Part shown: one piece after another, positions 1 to 9,332 of the stretch | Layout: every line of letters starts with the position of its first letter | How positions within the stretch are numbered: the first letter of the stretch is position 1 | Assembly (NCBI GenBank): GCA_002690925.1 | Contig: NZGD01000279.1 | Location: 1-64,000, forward strand | Length of the DNA stretch: 64,000 nt | Direction: 5' to 3' | Source: Rhodopirellula sp. | Lineage (GTDB): Bacteria > Planctomycetota > Planctomycetia > Pirellulales > Pirellulaceae | The notes under the pieces: generated by a model | The model's input: only the letters and a program-made list of their open reading frames with translations | Told to the model about the DNA's origin: nothing | Databases searched by the model: none | Position numbers and translations under genes: made by a program

Positions 1-43
1 GCGGAGACAGGTGTTCGGCAATAGGACCGCAGGGAGGGAACCA

Positions 44-1288
44 ATGCCAGGCGAGTCGTTCCGATTCATACATGCAAGCGATTTTCATCTGGAAACGCCA
101 TTGGGCGATCTGGATGCACTGCCCCCTCACCTACGTGAGGCCATGGCTGAGGCTCCGCGTCAAGCGGCTCGTGCTGTGCTTGAAGCAGCTTTAGCTGACA
201 ACATTGATTTCCTTGTGCTATCGGGTGATCTTTTGAATCCGCAAGCAGCTGGGCCACATGGCATGTCAATGCTGCTGGACTATTTTGAGCAACTCAACCG
301 CAAGGACACACCCGTTTTTTGGTCAGCCGGCTTGACCGATGATCCGCAGAAGTGGCCAGACTCGGTACCTCTGCCGCCGAACGTTACCTTGTTCCCCAAA
401 AACCGCGTGACGGCGATACCGGTTCAACGTGGTGGACGTTCCATCTGTACCGTTGTGGGCCGAAGTAGCGATGGGCAACGGGTGTTACACGTCCCCAGCT
501 ACCGTATTGACCCTACCGAGGATTACACCGTTGCGGTTGGCTATGGTGACGCGGATGCCGACGCTTTGGCTGAGGGACGTTTTGATTACTGGGCGCTTGG
601 TGGCAAACACAACCGGATAGAAATTGAAGGCGGCGCAGAATCAGCGGCTATCTACTGCGGAACACCACAGGGCAGGTCACTTTCGGAATCGGGAGCCCAC
701 GGTTATTCGACAGTCGATGTGGATGGTGACGGAACCACACGAGTGCATACCGTCGAATCAGATACTTTCCGTTACTGCAATATTGAACTCGACGCTTCAG
801 AAATCGCAGCTGTTGGAGGCATCCGCAATCTGCTAGGCGAGCGGATTGCACGCTTGCAGCACGAGAACGGAGATCGCCACCTGTTGATTGGCTGGGACGT
901 ATCAGTCGCTTCTGGTGAGACACTTGCGTCCGTGGGTGACACCGAGGAATTACTGCAGTGGGTACGACGGGAGTATGGACATGGCACCCCGTCTGCATGG
1001 ACAACCACGCTGACCATTCGCCCTCCAAGGCAATACCCGACCTCATGGAACGATGAAGACACCATTCTCGGCGACTTCCTGCGTGCCTCTGACAAACATC
1101 GAAAACTTGACGGTCGCGACTTGAATCTCATGCCAACCACCGAAGAACACGCGGGTCTCAACAGCACAACAACCACTTTACTGGCAGAAGTCGCTGCATC
1201 TGATCGGATGGATGTATTCGACCAGGCAACCCTGTTAGGTGTCGAATTGCTTCGTGGCGGAAAGCCGAACTTGGTGCACAAATCATGA
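44..1288 (+). CDS. YhaO/SbcD-like metallophosphoesterase with degenerate metal site
   Basis: A 414-residue calcineurin-fold phosphoesterase of the SbcD/YhaO type, the usual nuclease partner of an SMC-like ATPase in DNA end processing. The ATG at 44 is chosen over the GTG at 11 because an AGGGAGG sits seven bases before it. In the sequence, the first metal motif (D13, H15) and the Gly-Asp motif (G61-D62) are present. The position where the family has G-N-H-D reads G-L-T-D (96-99), the next family His appears as Tyr (about 167), and G-H-x-H reads G-G-K-H (186-189). Part of the di-metal site is therefore missing, and nuclease activity is doubtful or altered (inference). The stop overlaps the next start as ATGA, so the two are probably translationally coupled and act as a complex. 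Fold assignment is secure; activity is not. Confidence 0.85.
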   Translation: MPGESFRFIHASDFHLETPLGDLDALPPHLREAMAEAPRQAARAVLEAALADNIDFLVLSGDLLNPQAAGPHGMSMLLDYFEQLNRKDTPVFWSAGLTDDPQKWPDSVPLPPNVTLFPKNRVTAIPVQRGGRSICTVVGRSSDGQRVLHVPSYRIDPTEDYTVAVGYGDADADALAEGRFDYWALGGKHNRIEIEGGAESAAIYCGTPQGRSLSESGAHGYSTVDVDGDGTTRVHTVESDTFRYCNIELDASEIAAVGGIRNLLGERIARLQHENGDRHLLIGWDVSVASGETLASVGDTEELLQWVRREYGHGTPSAWTTTLTIRPPRQYPTSWNDEDTILGDFLRASDKHRKLDGRDLNLMPTTEEHAGLNSTTTTLLAEVAASDRMDVFDQATLLGVELLRGGKPNLVHKS

Positions 1289-4200
1289 AAGTTAAAGACA
1301 TTCAAATCGACGGATTCGGTGTTTGGACCGGACTCTCGGTAGACTCCCTTCCTGAAGGGATGACGTTGTTTTACGGCCCCAACGAAGCTGGTAAGACCAC
1401 GTTGATGCAGTTCGTGCGAGCGATGCTGTACGGATTCACAGACGATCGCCGTGAAAAATATCTGCCACCCGTGCATGGTGGCACCCCAGGCGGTGCGATC
1501 CGCGTCAGTGGACCCGGTGGTGGTTATGAGATCAAGCGTCGGAGTCAACTCACAGATACAGGATCAACTGGCCAATTATCCGTCACGGGGCACGATGGCC
1601 TCAGCCAAGGGCAACACCGCCTTAGCAGCCTGTTGGGACAAATTGATGAGTCAATTTTCACCAATGTGTTTGCAATCGGAATGCGGGAACTCCAGGAACT
1701 GAGTACTCTCGATGACACTGCTGCCGCCGACGAACTCTACAAACTTTCCAGTGGGCTTGATCGTGTATCACTCGTTGATGTGCTGCGCTCTTTAAGAGAT
1801 GGTCGCGCGGATCTAGTTGGGACCGAAGCGTCCGCCAATGAAGCAGAAGCTGCCAAACTGCACGGCCTGATCACCAAACGGGAACAGCTTCGCGATGAAG
1901 TTCAGCAACTGACACGAGGTGGTCGTCGCTGGAGTGAATTGGCATCGCAGCGGCGAGCACAGGTTCATGAAATCGACCAGCTTGTTGAGCGGATATCGGG
2001 TTGGGAGCGTGAAGCTCGTTGTGTTGAAATTGCATCAGGAGTTTTCGACAAATGGCAAGAACGTGAACTGTTGTCTCTGTCGATGCAGGAAATGGAAGAG
2101 GATGTCCTCTTTCCTGAAGAGGCTCCCTCACAATTGGTGCAAATCGAAGCCATGATGGAAGAGCGGCGCGGGAGACTTGAGGAGGTCAAAAGCAAGCGGC
2201 GTGCTGTACGAGAGAAAGCCGAGCAACTGCCGGTCAGTCGACGCCTTCTTGATTTACGGAGCCGAATTGAGGCAGCCGCTGAGCAGGCAACATGGATCGA
2301 AGCGTTGGAAGAACAATTAGAGCGTCTTGATCAACAAATCGAGCGAGCTAAAAAACAACTTGAAACCGATGCTGATCGGTTGGGCATGGACGACGAAGAT
2401 CGCGAGACCCTGTTAATGGGGGATCTTTCACAGCTACCTGACCTATCCAAGCAGACAATGAGCGCATTGTCCGGCCCCGCCAAACAAGTCAAAGAGCAGA
2501 CTTTCCTGCTGAAGCAGGCACGAACAGACACGGCAAACTACAAGGAAAAGTCTGACAAACTTGCCGATTCACTCCGCGAAACACTTGAGCGCGCAAACGC
2601 CACCAACCTGCAACAGGCGATCCGTCAGAACACAGAAGTGATTGCTACGCTTCGACATCGCATGCAACTTGGCGAACACCTCGAAAAGCTAAAACGGCAT
2701 TACCGGGATCTTGAGAGGGAAACCGTTGATCTGACAACCGCCGAAGCCCTGCCAGTAGACCGACTGGTGCTGCTGGGCGTGCCATTCATCGTGGGCGGAC
2801 TGGGGCTGATCTACGGCATGGCCAACGTCTTTGGAATCACGTGGCTCGTTACCAGGCCTGACCCGACATGGGGCATGCTGTGCATCCTATTCGGATTCAT
2901 GAGTTTACTGACGTATTATTTTGGCAGGGAAAATGGTCAACGAACGACTTCGCGTGACCGCGAGGACTGCGAAAGGCAAATTGATACACTCCGGCGACAA
3001 ATCCGGGAGGTTGAAACAGAGCGGAACGACATTGATTCCACGTTACCAACAACAAACGAGTCGTTGGAATTACGAGTCCGCGACACACAAAACCTGATTA
3101 CGGAGCTCGAAGCGGCGTTACCGACTTACCACCATCATGAATCCGCACTGCAGTCCTACAAAGCAGCTCAGGAACGAGCGACAACTGCTGTTGATGGGCT
3201 CAGAGACGCAAAACGTGCGTGGGCTGCGACTCTTGACCAACTCGGTCTGAGTGACTCAATGTCACCCTCAAGTGTCCGCAGTCTCAGTGATGGCTATGAG
3301 GCTATGCAAACCAGCCGGCGCAGACTCGATGAACTCCTGAGTGAGAAAGATCAACGTCGTCGCGAGCGTCAAGCAATTGCCAAACGCATCGAATCCCTTT
3401 ACTGCGAAGTGACGGCAGAGGACGCCATCGAGAGTGGCGAACAGCAAGACAGTGACTACGCCGAACTAACACTGCCCCAGCCTCACGTTTCACACAGCAC
3501 ACCGTTGGACAAGCTGAATTACCTGCAAAGTGAGTTATCGCGACAACATCACTGGATCAAACGTCGCCGAGAACTGAAAGAACAGGATGTGCAGTTGAAG
3601 CGTCAGCAAAGCGGACACCGTCGCACCATCGAGCGAGGCGAACAACAGCGTCGCGCTCTGTGGGCCAAGTGTGGCGTCGCAACGCCTGAACAGTTCTACC
3701 AAATGGTTGACCGCAAGGCTCAGTTGGTTGAGATGAACAGGCAGCATGACGATCTGGACAAACAGATCAAATCAATGATTGGAAATCATGTTAGCTATGA
3801 AGATGTCGAGTCTGCAATGGAAGATGCATCAGCTGCAGATCTTGACCGGCGTTGGGAATCTCTAACAACCAACATGACTGAAACAGAAACGAGAGTGGCA
3901 CAACTGCGTACACAACAAGGGCAAGTCTCGCAGGAGATGAAACAACTGGGAGAGGATTCCCGGCTCACTGTGGCACAACTGGAACTTGGTTGTGTTGAAC
4001 GGCGAATTGAATCTGCCGCCCGTCGTTGGCAAACCCTCTCCATGGCAAGCTGTCTGCTTGAAGATGTTTGCAGCACTTTTGAACGCGAACGCCAACCGGA
4101 AACACTTCGCGAAGCATCCACCTTTCTCAATCAATTGACCGACGGAAAATACACGCGTGTCTGGACACCTCTGGGAACCAATCAATTAAAAATTGGTGAT

Positions 4201-5037
4201 GCTGATAACAAATCAATTCCACTGGAAGTGCTCAGCCGTGGAACGCGTGAGGCTGTATTCATCGCCCTCAGGCTATCTCTCGCAGCAGCCTACGCAAGAC
4301 GCGGAGTCATGTTGCCACTGGTTTTGGATGATGTGCTGGTCAACTTTGATCGGGATCGGGCCGTCTGTGCGGCAAGAACACTTCAGGCGTTTGCCGAACT
4401 CGGACATCAAGTGATGATGTTCACTTGCCATCAACACATCGTTGATATTTTTCAAGATATCGAGGTTCAAGTTCGCTTGATGCCCGCGCAGGGCTCACCG
4501 GGAAGAGCCAGCATCCTGGAACCTGAATTAGAACAGGAAATAGAATACGAGGAAGAAGAAGACGAGGTTGCCGCTGAAGATGAGATCACCGCGGAACCAA
4601 TGGCTGAAGAGCCAACACTCGAGGAAACTGCTGAGGAAACTGCTGAGGAAACTGACGAGGAAATCACAACCGGCCCCTCTGAGCAAGAGCCTGCTGCAGT
4701 ACCTCAACCCGTTCCTGCACCAAGCGTCATCTACGTCGAACAACCCAAACGAAAATCACCAACCCTCGCGAAAATCCAAAGCCCCCAACCGGAACAGCCA
4801 CCCGCACCAACTTTGGGCTGGGCGTGGTTCGAAGATGAGGCCGAAGCCAATGACTCGGTAGAACGACTGGAAGAAGTGGAGGACGCGTTAGCATCGATTA
4901 CGGGTGGAGATTGGCGAGAAAACGACCTACTGCAATCTCCTGATGATGTGCCGGAGGAGATTTGGAACCGTTCCGGATCATGGTGGGGAGACTCAACACA
5001 TGACACGCCCGAATCGAGGACAAGCTTTGATCATTAA
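1285..5037 (+). CDS. YhaN/SbcC-like AAA ATPase with membrane-spanning coiled coil
   Basis: A 1250-residue SMC/Rad50-type ATPase. Walker A is G-P-N-E-A-G-K-T (31-38). The ABC-type signature L-S-R-G-T-R-E-A lies near residue 982, and Walker B L-V-L-D-D is near 1013 followed by a D-loop Asn-Phe-Asp. Between them runs a long heptad-rich, Glu/Arg/Gln-rich coiled coil. It is interrupted at about 491-512 and 530-547 by two hydrophobic stretches that look like a transmembrane hairpin; B. subtilis YhaN is known as a membrane-associated ATPase of this type. The C terminus adds about 170 residues beyond the ATPase head: a very acidic tract (about 1082-1128, with a 12-bp DNA repeat) and a Pro-rich tail. 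It overlaps the phosphoesterase gene by four bases. Likely role: membrane-anchored DNA processing or repair with that partner (inference). Confidence 0.88.
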   Translation: MKVKDIQIDGFGVWTGLSVDSLPEGMTLFYGPNEAGKTTLMQFVRAMLYGFTDDRREKYLPPVHGGTPGGAIRVSGPGGGYEIKRRSQLTDTGSTGQLSVTGHDGLSQGQHRLSSLLGQIDESIFTNVFAIGMRELQELSTLDDTAAADELYKLSSGLDRVSLVDVLRSLRDGRADLVGTEASANEAEAAKLHGLITKREQLRDEVQQLTRGGRRWSELASQRRAQVHEIDQLVERISGWEREARCVEIASGVFDKWQERELLSLSMQEMEEDVLFPEEAPSQLVQIEAMMEERRGRLEEVKSKRRAVREKAEQLPVSRRLLDLRSRIEAAAEQATWIEALEEQLERLDQQIERAKKQLETDADRLGMDDEDRETLLMGDLSQLPDLSKQTMSALSGPAKQVKEQTFLLKQARTDTANYKEKSDKLADSLRETLERANATNLQQAIRQNTEVIATLRHRMQLGEHLEKLKRHYRDLERETVDLTTAEALPVDRLVLLGVPFIVGGLGLIYGMANVFGITWLVTRPDPTWGMLCILFGFMSLLTYYFGRENGQRTTSRDREDCERQIDTLRRQIREVETERNDIDSTLPTTNESLELRVRDTQNLITELEAALPTYHHHESALQSYKAAQERATTAVDGLRDAKRAWAATLDQLGLSDSMSPSSVRSLSDGYEAMQTSRRRLDELLSEKDQRRRERQAIAKRIESLYCEVTAEDAIESGEQQDSDYAELTLPQPHVSHSTPLDKLNYLQSELSRQHHWIKRRRELKEQDVQLKRQQSGHRRTIERGEQQRRALWAKCGVATPEQFYQMVDRKAQLVEMNRQHDDLDKQIKSMIGNHVSYEDVESAMEDASAADLDRRWESLTTNMTETETRVAQLRTQQGQVSQEMKQLGEDSRLTVAQLELGCVERRIESAARRWQTLSMASCLLEDVCSTFERERQPETLREASTFLNQLTDGKYTRVWTPLGTNQLKIGDADNKSIPLEVLSRGTREAVFIALRLSLAAAYARRGVMLPLVLDDVLVNFDRDRAVCAARTLQAFAELGHQVMMFTCHQHIVDIFQDIEVQVRLMPAQGSPGRASILEPELEQEIEYEEEEDEVAAEDEITAEPMAEEPTLEETAEETAEETDEEITTGPSEQEPAAVPQPVPAPSVIYVEQPKRKSPTLAKIQSPQPEQPPAPTLGWAWFEDEAEANDSVERLEEVEDALASITGGDWRENDLLQSPDDVPEEIWNRSGSWWGDSTHDTPESRTSFDH
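4621..4656 (+). repeat. 12-bp coding tandem repeat, three copies
   Basis: The unit GAGGAAACTGCT occurs at 4621-4632 and 4633-4644, with a variant at 4645-4656. It lies in frame in the YhaN-like gene and encodes Glu-Glu-Thr-Ala/Asp repeats of the acidic tail. Slippage here would change tail length without a frameshift. Confidence 0.9.
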
Positions 5038-5214
5038 TGCTGATGGATGAAACCACTGCATCTGAACCAATACCGATTGATCAGGATCGTTATAGACGAG
5101 CAACCACGAAAGCAGGCTTTCCCGCAGAAACGCGATCTCGTTGTGATCAAAAAAATGGATTAAAGATCAACACTTTGAGTGCCTTCTCTACCTTCCACTC
5201 CACGGGTGAAATTC

Positions 5215-5850
5215 ATGCTGCGTCAACTTCTAAGACTTTTCTCGTTCAGACGCCAAGAACCAACCGTCATTGCCAAAGAACCAGACAGCGTGGTTCTTTA
5301 TGCTGCTGTTGAAAATGCCCCACAGAACAATTCCTGCCGGAGCAATGCGCGATCAGCATTGAGTCCAACAATCCTACCGAGTGCTCGGCCGTTACCGCAC
5401 CACCGAGAACGGCTCCTGTCAATGCAATTAGCGCATGCAAAACTGTGCGGCACTCGACGATGCCAACGGCTTAAAGGCATGGGAATTTCAACTACCGGAG
5501 ATTTAGCTACGGCAGACTTGGCAAACCTTGCCACCCAATTTGGTGCACCCAAAAAAGCTTTGAAAGTACTCAAGCAGTATCGCCGAGCAATTCGCTTTTC
5601 AGCATCGGTCCCCGGAATGATGCCACGAGACGCATTGCTATTAATCAGCATTCACCGTCGAAGCGTGCGAGGATTGGCTATGGAATCACCAGCAAGATTG
5701 CATCGCGACTTAGAACGTTTCGCTGAAAGCACCCAAGGCAGGCAGCAATTGCGGGGCAGGAGAATCCCCAGCACACGACGCCTAAAAAAATGGATCTCTG
5801 AATGCGAAACGGCAGCAAACCGTGCACGTTTCCATGCAATGGTCGCTTAA
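5215..5850 (+). CDS. DUF4332-like helix-hairpin-helix protein
   Basis: A 211-residue basic protein. The C-terminal two thirds resemble the DUF4332 family common in planctomycetes: a helical region with a K-G-M-G-I-S-T-T-G-D-L motif (helix-hairpin-helix-like, as in nucleic-acid-binding proteins), then Arg-rich helices. The N-terminal 50 residues are poorly conserved-looking and Ser/Asn-rich. The ATG at 5215 is preferred (GGTGA upstream); a GTG at 5179 would add 12 residues. It follows the YhaN-like gene on the same strand after about 180 bases, so it may belong to the same DNA-repair transcript, which would fit a DNA-binding HhH fold (inference). No catalytic motif is visible. Confidence 0.6.
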   Translation: MLRQLLRLFSFRRQEPTVIAKEPDSVVLYAAVENAPQNNSCRSNARSALSPTILPSARPLPHHRERLLSMQLAHAKLCGTRRCQRLKGMGISTTGDLATADLANLATQFGAPKKALKVLKQYRRAIRFSASVPGMMPRDALLLISIHRRSVRGLAMESPARLHRDLERFAESTQGRQQLRGRRIPSTRRLKKWISECETAANRARFHAMVA

Positions 5851-6221
5851 ACGCAAGACAGGGCAACCACACCAACACCCTGCCTCGTCATATGGACATC
5901 AAAAATTGAATTTCGACTTTATTCAAGCGTTTGCAAAAAAACTGCAGCCTTGCAATGCTGAGTTTTCAAACAGAAACAGCTAATACAGCAGCAAAAATTC
6001 AGGTGCCACTGAGACACCGCTCAAAAGTCTCTTCCGGCACCGTCTTACTAGCCTCGTTAACCGAACTGACACCTAAACCACAAAGGTGACCTCGGCTATC
6101 AGGAAAAACGAAAGAGTTTCGACTCAAATCCCAATGCAACAACTCACGGTGGCGTTCAACACCCTACAGAAACTGACAGCACGAACACCGTTTGATCCGT
6201 CAAAGTAAAAGAAGAATGTTT

Positions 6222-6249
6222 GGAATTTTGGAATTTTGGAATTTTGGAA
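6222..6249. repeat. 8-bp tandem repeat GGAATTTT, 3.5 copies
   Basis: Perfect copies of GGAATTTT at 6222-6229, 6230-6237 and 6238-6245, followed by GGAA. Intergenic and AT-rich compared with its surroundings. Confidence 0.9.
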
Positions 6250-6476
6250 ATTCGAAACCTGAAAATCACCAAATTTTGGGAGACCCAAATCCCTGAGTCA
6301 TCACCGTTTCGGATATTGGCATCCCTTGTCACCCACCCTCTCTCATGAACCCGAATAACCAAGTCGCCCAAAACCAGCATTCATAGTACCAACAGTTTAA
6401 ATCACTGAAAGAGAAATCGCTCCCGCACTTCTCTTCAGCAACTCATTTCGTTCATGTCGTTGCCATTTCTGACAGC

Positions 6477-6492
6477 GGGCTGTTGTCAGCCC
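6477..6492. other. Perfect 6-bp hairpin with 4-base loop
   Basis: GGGCTG-TTGT-CAGCCC, followed within ten bases by a near-palindrome GGGCAA-C-TTGCCC (6501-6513). There is no T-tract, so an intrinsic terminator is unlikely; it could be an operator or a small repetitive palindrome. Confidence 0.4.
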
Positions 6493-6755
6493 CTGTGTAC
6501 GGGCAACTTGCCCCCGGACGCAAAATACTGGCAGGTCATTTTTGCAGGGCATTATGCGAAGATGAATGCAATTCTAAAAGACAGACTTTGTGAAAGAATG
6601 CGTCGATTCGAGCAACACCTGCAGGACTTCCAAAGCGGTGGATGTTTTCGACGCAAGTGCAATTAAGCTAGGGAGCATGCTTATTCATGGCCAAGACATT
6701 CCCTTGTGGCTTACCGTGCGGAGCGTTGGTTTCAACAGATTCAAAAGGTGCCACC

Positions 6756-7481
6756 GTGAATAAAACCTTTTTTGTTCTGAGAGAATGTGCAGATCAGTAC
6801 GAAGCGGAAACCATTCGCATTCGACTCGCGACAGAGAAAATCCCCGTCCTGATTACAGGAACGGATCCCAATGTCGCATTGAGTCTGGGAGGCGCACCTA
6901 CGTCCCGGCCTGTACGAGTCGAGGTGATGCGTTCTGATTTGGAGCGTGCTGACACACTGCTTAAGCAGGATCACTTGCGAGCGAAACGAGATGACACCTG
7001 GATATGCCGCCGCTGCCATGAACAAAATGAATCAACGTTTGATGTTTGTTGGTGCTGCAACAAAATACATGCGGAAGCAACAACAAATGGACGAGAAAAT
7101 CTTGACTTGGGAAATCCTGAAGCTACCGGCAAGCCGCGAACTCAAGTGGACCAAAGATCACATCAACCTCAATTGAAAGCCGAAACAACAAGCACACGGC
7201 AACAGAAATCGCTCATTCACAAACAACCACTGATCACTCAAACTGACCAAGTTGAAGAGAGACAAAGAGAGTCGCTATCGCGCTGTGCGCGGTCGGCTGT
7301 CGTGGGACTTTTGCTTTTCCCACCTGCTCTCAGTTTGTACTCAATTTACCTGCTACTGAACCTTGAACCAACGGTCTACCGCAATGCCGATACACGACTC
7401 CGGGTGTTGAGCATTTGGATTTTCAATGCAGCCGTAGTCAGCTTGGGAACCACACTTTGGTGGTTGCTGTTTTTTCGTTAG
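6756..7481 (+). CDS. DUF2007 protein with RanBP2-type zinc ribbon and membrane tail
   Basis: About 241 residues. Residues 5-75 match the DUF2007 (putative signal-transducing) fold: a beta-alpha-beta start reading F-V-L-R-E-C-A-D-Q-Y-E-A-E-T and a later R-P-V-R-V-E-V strand. A compact zinc finger follows: W82, C84, C87, N91, C98, C101 in the RanBP2-type spacing. A polar Gln/Thr-rich linker leads to two hydrophobic helices at the C terminus (about 180-203 and 219-239). I chose GTG 6756 because AAAGGTG lies just upstream and the DUF2007 fold begins there; an ATG at 6687 would add 23 unlikely residues. Role unknown, plausibly a membrane-tethered sensing or protein-interaction factor. It converges with the sulfatase gene. 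Confidence 0.7.
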   Translation: MNKTFFVLRECADQYEAETIRIRLATEKIPVLITGTDPNVALSLGGAPTSRPVRVEVMRSDLERADTLLKQDHLRAKRDDTWICRRCHEQNESTFDVCWCCNKIHAEATTNGRENLDLGNPEATGKPRTQVDQRSHQPQLKAETTSTRQQKSLIHKQPLITQTDQVEERQRESLSRCARSAVVGLLLFPPALSLYSIYLLLNLEPTVYRNADTRLRVLSIWIFNAAVVSLGTTLWWLLFFR

Positions 7482-7530
7482 TGAGTTGACAAACCCGCGC
7501 CAGCTTGCGTTTCCAACACACCCTAACCTT

Positions 7531-9093
7531 TTACTTCTGGGTTCCATACTCATTGCGACGAAAATACTCTCGAGGAAAACCAGCTTTCCCTGACTCCTCG
7601 GGATGGCGCCATGGAAATCGCGGTCCTCGATCCTCCAGCAGTGGTACTTCTCGCCCATCGCTTTCGAATAGAAGTTTCCAAAGCCGCTTGTTCAAAGCAA
7701 CAATTCGTTCAGCATGCTCAGGTCGCTCGATCAGATTATTCATCTCTTTCGGATCTTGTTCCAAATCATACAGTTCGTCCCGGTCCCAAAGACCATGACA
7801 GCGAATGTACTTCCACCGCCCTCCGATGATTGCGTGCAGCGTGGGTGTGTGGGGATAATTGCGTTCCCAATAGTACTCATAAAGCAAATCAGGCCGTTTC
7901 AACTGCGAAGGATCCGCCGCACACAAGGCAGACCAAAAGCTCTGCCCATCCACCTTTTCAATTGGTCGCGATGCAGTTGCATCAAGAATTGTGGGCGCCA
8001 GATCAATGTTGCCGACCAGCCCTTCGAACCGAAGTCCCGCGGGAATCTTTCCTTTTGCCATCATCAGCAACGGCACCTTTGCGCTAGCTTCGTAGGCAGT
8101 GCGTTTGTCGATCAGGCCATGGTCTCCAAACTGAAATCCATTGTCCCCCATATAGATGAAGAGTGTGTTGTCCAAAAGTTCTCTGTCAGAAAGGTATTTG
8201 GTCAGGCGACCAACACTGTCGTCAACCGCAAGCAAAGATTCGCAATAGCGCCGGTAATATACTTCGGGAGAGAAATCCTCGATGTTGTACCCAAAGTCCG
8301 CACCATGCCTGCTGTTCCGCTGATTGCGAACCCACATCGGCAGATTACCCTTCTCCATTTCTTCAACGGTAGGAGTGCGAATTGGCAATTCGGCATTGTC
8401 GTATCGCCCTCGATGACGATCAGCTGGAACAAAATCTGCATGAACTGCTTTATGACTCACATACATAAAAAATGGCTTGTCTGACTGGCGTTCATTCAAC
8501 CAGGCAATCGCATAATCCGTTAATTCATCTGTGATATAACCCTTTTGCGGAACACGCTGTCCATTGACGTTGAAACCATCGTAGGTGGTCTGAGGCACTT
8601 CCCGCGTTGTCCCATGCCCATCAGGCCAATAGGTCCCTTGACCTTTAAATGCGACCCAGTGGTCGAACCCACGCTGACGATCATCGATATCGCCTCCCAT
8701 GTGCCACTTCCCAATGAATGCTGTTTCGTAACCGGACCTCTGCATCTGCTGCGGAAAGAAAATCAAGCCTGGATCTACCGGATGATAATTGTCGACGACT
8801 CGATGATTGTGAGCGTATTGCCCGGTCAGGATTGATGCCCGACTGGGTGAACACAGCGATGTAGTGACGTATGTGTGCGTCAGCATTGCGCCTTGCGATG
8901 CCAATGCATCTATATGCGGCGTTTCAAGAAACGGGTGCCCTGCGACCCCAAGGCAATCAAAACGATGATCATCACAGAGCACAAAGACAACGTTCATCTT
9001 TTCACTCTGAGCGATCACGTTCGTGCAAGGCAAAACCCCGGCCCAACTCAGTAGCATGAGAAAGACATTAAAACAAAGCGATTTAAAAATCAT
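7531..9093 (-). CDS. Secreted type I sulfatase
   Basis: A 520-residue arylsulfatase-family hydrolase. The start at 9093 gives a signal peptide (hydrophobic core about 8-22). Metal-binding D41-D42-H43 follow, then the C-S-P-S-R signature (81-85), whose Cys is converted to formylglycine in this family, with G-x-Y-x-H-N-H downstream (L-T-G-Q-Y). A later G-D-N-G-F motif carries the second metal ligands. Such sulfatases cleave sulfate esters from polysaccharides in the periplasm or outside the cell; planctomycetes carry many. The substrate cannot be read from sequence. It lies downstream of the DUF1592-type and DUF1552 genes on the same strand with a 239-base gap, so it may be co-expressed in glycan use (inference). 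No maturase gene is seen in the window. Confidence 0.93.
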   Translation of the reverse strand: MIFKSLCFNVFLMLLSWAGVLPCTNVIAQSEKMNVVFVLCDDHRFDCLGVAGHPFLETPHIDALASQGAMLTHTYVTTSLCSPSRASILTGQYAHNHRVVDNYHPVDPGLIFFPQQMQRSGYETAFIGKWHMGGDIDDRQRGFDHWVAFKGQGTYWPDGHGTTREVPQTTYDGFNVNGQRVPQKGYITDELTDYAIAWLNERQSDKPFFMYVSHKAVHADFVPADRHRGRYDNAELPIRTPTVEEMEKGNLPMWVRNQRNSRHGADFGYNIEDFSPEVYYRRYCESLLAVDDSVGRLTKYLSDRELLDNTLFIYMGDNGFQFGDHGLIDKRTAYEASAKVPLLMMAKGKIPAGLRFEGLVGNIDLAPTILDATASRPIEKVDGQSFWSALCAADPSQLKRPDLLYEYYWERNYPHTPTLHAIIGGRWKYIRCHGLWDRDELYDLEQDPKEMNNLIERPEHAERIVALNKRLWKLLFESDGREVPLLEDRGPRFPWRHPEESGKAGFPREYFRRNEYGTQK

Positions 9094-9332
9094 GTGGTTT
9101 CTACAAACTCGAAAATAAGATTCTGACTCATAAAAGCGAGGCGTCGCTTCCACGATTCAGCAACTACGCCGAAGCAAATGCCTTCGACACTTAAACAAAT
9201 ACTCAACGTCCTGAGAAATCACTTTCCCGTGAATGCAATTTCCCCCTAACCACGTTGCTTGGGGCGAGCTTTGGGTCGAACAGTACCATTCCATACCCCC
9301 AATGCCGCCTCAGAGCACTTTCTGATAGACGA

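Larger units (their letters stand above)
5851..6755. other. Gene-poor stretch of about 900 bases
   Basis: No convincing gene. It contains an 8-bp tandem repeat at 6222-6249, a perfect hairpin at 6477-6492, and a 13-base near-palindrome at 6501-6513 (GGGCAA-C-TTGCCC). On the minus strand a 54-codon open stretch (6163-6002) reads faintly like a protein-kinase catalytic loop (see findings). A small plus ORF at 6454-6666 has no plausible ribosome site or recognisable content. Confidence 0.5.

Noticed and set aside
648-1548. Long minus-strand open frames across the phosphoesterase gene and the start of the ATPase gene
   Set aside because: They are antisense to two well-supported genes, have Ser/Arg-rich low-information translations and no motifs.
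5037-5312. 91-codon open frame right after the YhaN-like stop
   Set aside because: No ribosome site, no motif, and it overlaps the better-supported DUF4332-like gene in another frame.
6454-6666. 70-codon plus-strand frame in the gene-poor region
   Set aside because: It runs through the hairpin and near-palindrome, lacks a ribosome site and has no recognisable content.
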